Assembly: GCA_963678705.1 (NCBI GenBank)
Contig: OY783214.1
Span: 8,804,001-8,868,000, forward strand
Reading direction: 5' to 3'
DNA: 64,000 bases
DNA from: Panorpa germanica
Lineage: Eukaryota > Arthropoda > Insecta > Mecoptera > Panorpidae
Part shown: one piece after another, positions 61,928-64,000 of the stretch
Layout of the letters: every line of letters starts with the position of its first letter
How positions within the stretch are numbered: the first letter of the stretch is position 1
Program-made: the position numbers and the translations under genes
The notes under the pieces: model-generated
Database searches by the model: none
Told to the model about the DNA's origin: nothing
What the model saw: only the letters and a program-made list of their open reading frames with translations

Positions 61928-62774
61928 ATGGACCTCAAGAATTAACAGTGTGTGATAAAACGTGACAATGAACTTTAAAATTCAGCATTTGGTCAATTGG
62001 GATCGTTGTTAATATGTCCCAATAGTGAAGAATAATATATACGAAAAGTAAAAAATTGATATTGATTTTTTCCGGTGCACATTTTGTGTTTAACGGAGTA
62101 TTTCCCTCAGCCCACATGTTTTCCAAGCATTGTTTATACTTATATGTATACGATACAATTATTCGTTATATATCTACGACATAATCTAGCAACTTATCAT
62201 ATTTAGCCAACAAATCCTGTACGGAGGGGAGGGTTGCGCTCCGTTGCCCATTTCGCGCGCTCTATGCATTATTCAAAACCTTCAATTAAGTTGATTTATA
62301 TTATTTAACACATAAAAAGAAAATTCAATAAAACCTACGCACCTATCTTTTTATAGCTGGTTTACGGAAATTTATTGAAATAGCTGGAATATAAATCGCT
62401 TTTATTATCACTTAACTGACCACGTAGAAAACGTATGAAACAAAAAGCTTGTTGTACGTTAGTGCAACCCCACCCCATCTCCATCTACCCCACGTCACCC
62501 CTGTGTTCCATATAATGCCTCATCCACCAAGTCAGGACCCACGGTAACTTATAAGCGTTATATTAAATTATATCACGTGGTAAGTGCCTCTTCACGTGTC
62601 CCGAAGATTGAGTATTATTCTTTTTATAATTCTTCGCTTCTTGTTTAAATTCTTTTGACTTTTATGGCTCTGTATTATCATAATTGCTCGCTAAGTTATG
62701 AGACAGTCATCATTACGGAGATTACAAATTATAGTAACCTGCGATATTAATTTCTAAAAATACATCATCCTGTT

Positions 62775-63219
62775 TTAATTTTGTTTATAATTTTGTATTT
62801 CATTTAAATTGTATAGGATATGGGAATATGCGTAGTCATTAATTTAGAATTTAATTCACGTTTTCACCTTTTTTAGAACCTTAGAGGGTCCACGTTTCTA
62901 AATTAAAAAAAACTTTATTATGTTATAACCTCCAAAATGTAACAATCTGTCAAAATGCAGTAGGATTTATTTTAAAAAAAGTTCAATGTTTGTTAAAAAT
63001 TAAGAAGTAAAAACAATTTCTATTACTAATTGTTATTAAAGACAGCAATTTTATTTATTCCAAATGCAATTTTTTCCTACTGTCTAACTGTCATAATTTA
63101 TATTACTAACGACGCATATCACAAGAAATGCCTATTTTTAAAACCTTAAATCTAGATTAAAATATTAAATAAAAACGTAAATGAAATATCAAAACAGTGA
63201 GTGGGAATGAGGCTTTAAT
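62775..63219 (+). repeat. Dispersed repeat family H, copy 2
   Basis: Same-strand relative of 33157-33676, shorter by about 75 bp through internal indels. Its edges, near TTTTAATTTTGTTTATAATT at the left and GGAATGAGGCTTTAAT at the right, agree with those of copy 1. Confidence 0.85.
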
Positions 63220-63848
63220 TTTCATTCTTAAATGCGTCTTTATATAAATTTTGAAAGAAAGAAGAAGTCTGAATTGGAATCATAATTTTAACAATTTCTA
63301 AATCGCATTACTTTTTTATAATTTTGATTTAAATTAAGACAAGTATTTCTGAAGTAGTATAGTTGCTTCCACTACAATACACAGAAATATTTGTGTATAA
63401 ATAATTCTTAATAGGTATTGCCCAGTTAACAGTCGCATTTCGGGATTTAATAGGGGCCTCTTTTAAGGTTTATTGCGAAGTTAATTATGTCTTCCAGCAT
63501 ATCTGAAATTGCCTTTTTTAGCTCTGACACAAATGCTTAAACCTTCTAGATATATTTGAGTTTTTGGAGACGTATATTAGGCCGGAACCTAGGCTGTCCA
63601 TAATTTAATTTCAAAGAATTATGATGAAAAATTATCAATTTCAAACTCATTGTTAATAGCTCTCATACTCTAAACATGAAACAACAATTGTAATTAATTG
63701 TGAATAACTGAAAACTCACAACAGTATTTCATCAAATCCACCCTAAAGTTTTGTTTTGTTTTTTTTTTTACTTTTTGAATTGTTTTTTTACTAATTATAA
63801 TTATTTGTTTATCTTCTGAATGTAACTAAATAACAATTTTAAATGACG

Positions 63849-63870
63849 CGACAGTGTCGCCGCACTGTCG
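63849..63870. repeat. GC-rich hairpin, 8-bp arms
   Basis: CGACAGTG (63849-63856) and CACTGTCG (63863-63870) pair around TCGCCG in a short GC-rich patch near the window end. It could be part of an element end outside the window. Confidence 0.6.
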
Positions 63871-64000
63871 GGCGTGAGACAAAGTAATTAACGTCCCTAT
63901 TGTGACCTCATCACTCTATTGTATACATTTCAATGTAGCTTGATGTATATTACATCTACATCCTTCTACTGTATATATTTACTCTTTACAAAAAACAAAT

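Larger units (their letters stand above)
46880..64000 (+). other. bru3: Intron downstream of the 80-nt exon (5' part)
   Basis: From the GTAAGT donor to the end of the window no further CELF exon was read, so at least 17.1 kb is taken as intron. Stretches without a separate entry (46.9-47.9, 48.1-51.2, 51.3-54.6, 56.1-60.8, 63.2-63.8 kb) are AT-rich. Minor GC-richer patches lie at 48.2-48.3, 50.06-50.28, 51.98-52.1 and 62.22-62.27 kb. The patch at 50.06-50.28 kb carries CTCGATCCC, faintly like a tRNA-type B box, but no full tRNA or SINE structure. Small frames such as 49321-49624 (100 codons from ATG, hydrophobic C-terminal half) have no recognised domain. Confidence 0.75.

Noticed and set aside
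46880..64000. Search for the next CELF exon (GASSSLVVKFAD-type)
   Set aside because: No matching reading was recognised on the + strand by eye, though a short exon could have been missed. A translated alignment against CELF3-6 proteins would decide.

Overview
The window is AT-rich eukaryotic DNA, most likely from an insect. Evidence is the U2-type splice signals with CTAAT-like branch points, long (TA)n microsatellites, and short non-LTR, hAT, PIF/Harbinger and YqaJ-type relics. The order cannot be told from the sequence alone. There is no bacterial-type gene layout, and no tRNA, rRNA or CRISPR was seen.

Only two protein-coding exons can be supported, both on the + strand and both from one gene: a CELF/Bruno RNA-binding protein of the CELF3-6/Bru-3 type. 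Exon 6464-6589 (126 nt) and exon 46800-46879 (80 nt) together encode most of RRM2. The 40,210-bp intron between them falls inside the glycine codon of the RNP1 motif. The phases agree (1/1), and the second exon ends in phase 0 after the residues QTMP, as CELF3-6-type proteins do. Neither the preceding exon (RRM1 end/linker) nor the next (expected to encode the last strand of RRM2) was found, so 1-6463 and 46880-64000 are read as parts of two more long introns.

The introns carry a layered repeat record. At 1-6.5 kb are a foldback and a long hairpin. At 7.8-8.6 kb is a decayed YqaJ-domain gene of a mobile element. At 10.8, 24.1 and 54.6 kb are three copies of one non-LTR 3' end, two with clear target-site duplications. 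At 21.6 kb is a second non-LTR family with a 14-bp duplication, plus a 3' UTR scrap at 43.6 kb. At 37.1 kb is a 403-bp hAT deletion derivative with a perfect 8-bp duplication. At 43.5-44.4 kb a dispersed repeat has been hit by a retrotransposon scrap and borders a 681-bp PIF/Harbinger-type element with 33-bp inverted ends and a TTA duplication. Several other dispersed repeat families occur in two or three copies. Eight long (TA)n tracts punctuate the window.

Possible functional signals in the introns are AG|GT recursive-splice candidates (2615/2616, 40736/40737, 24351/24352), a TG-repeat that could be a CELF-binding site in the gene's own pre-mRNA, a G-quadruplex motif at 60.85 kb and a perfect 18-bp-arm palindrome at 48.0 kb. 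No new multi-gene system was found. The short open reading frames scattered through the window look like chance or repeat products.
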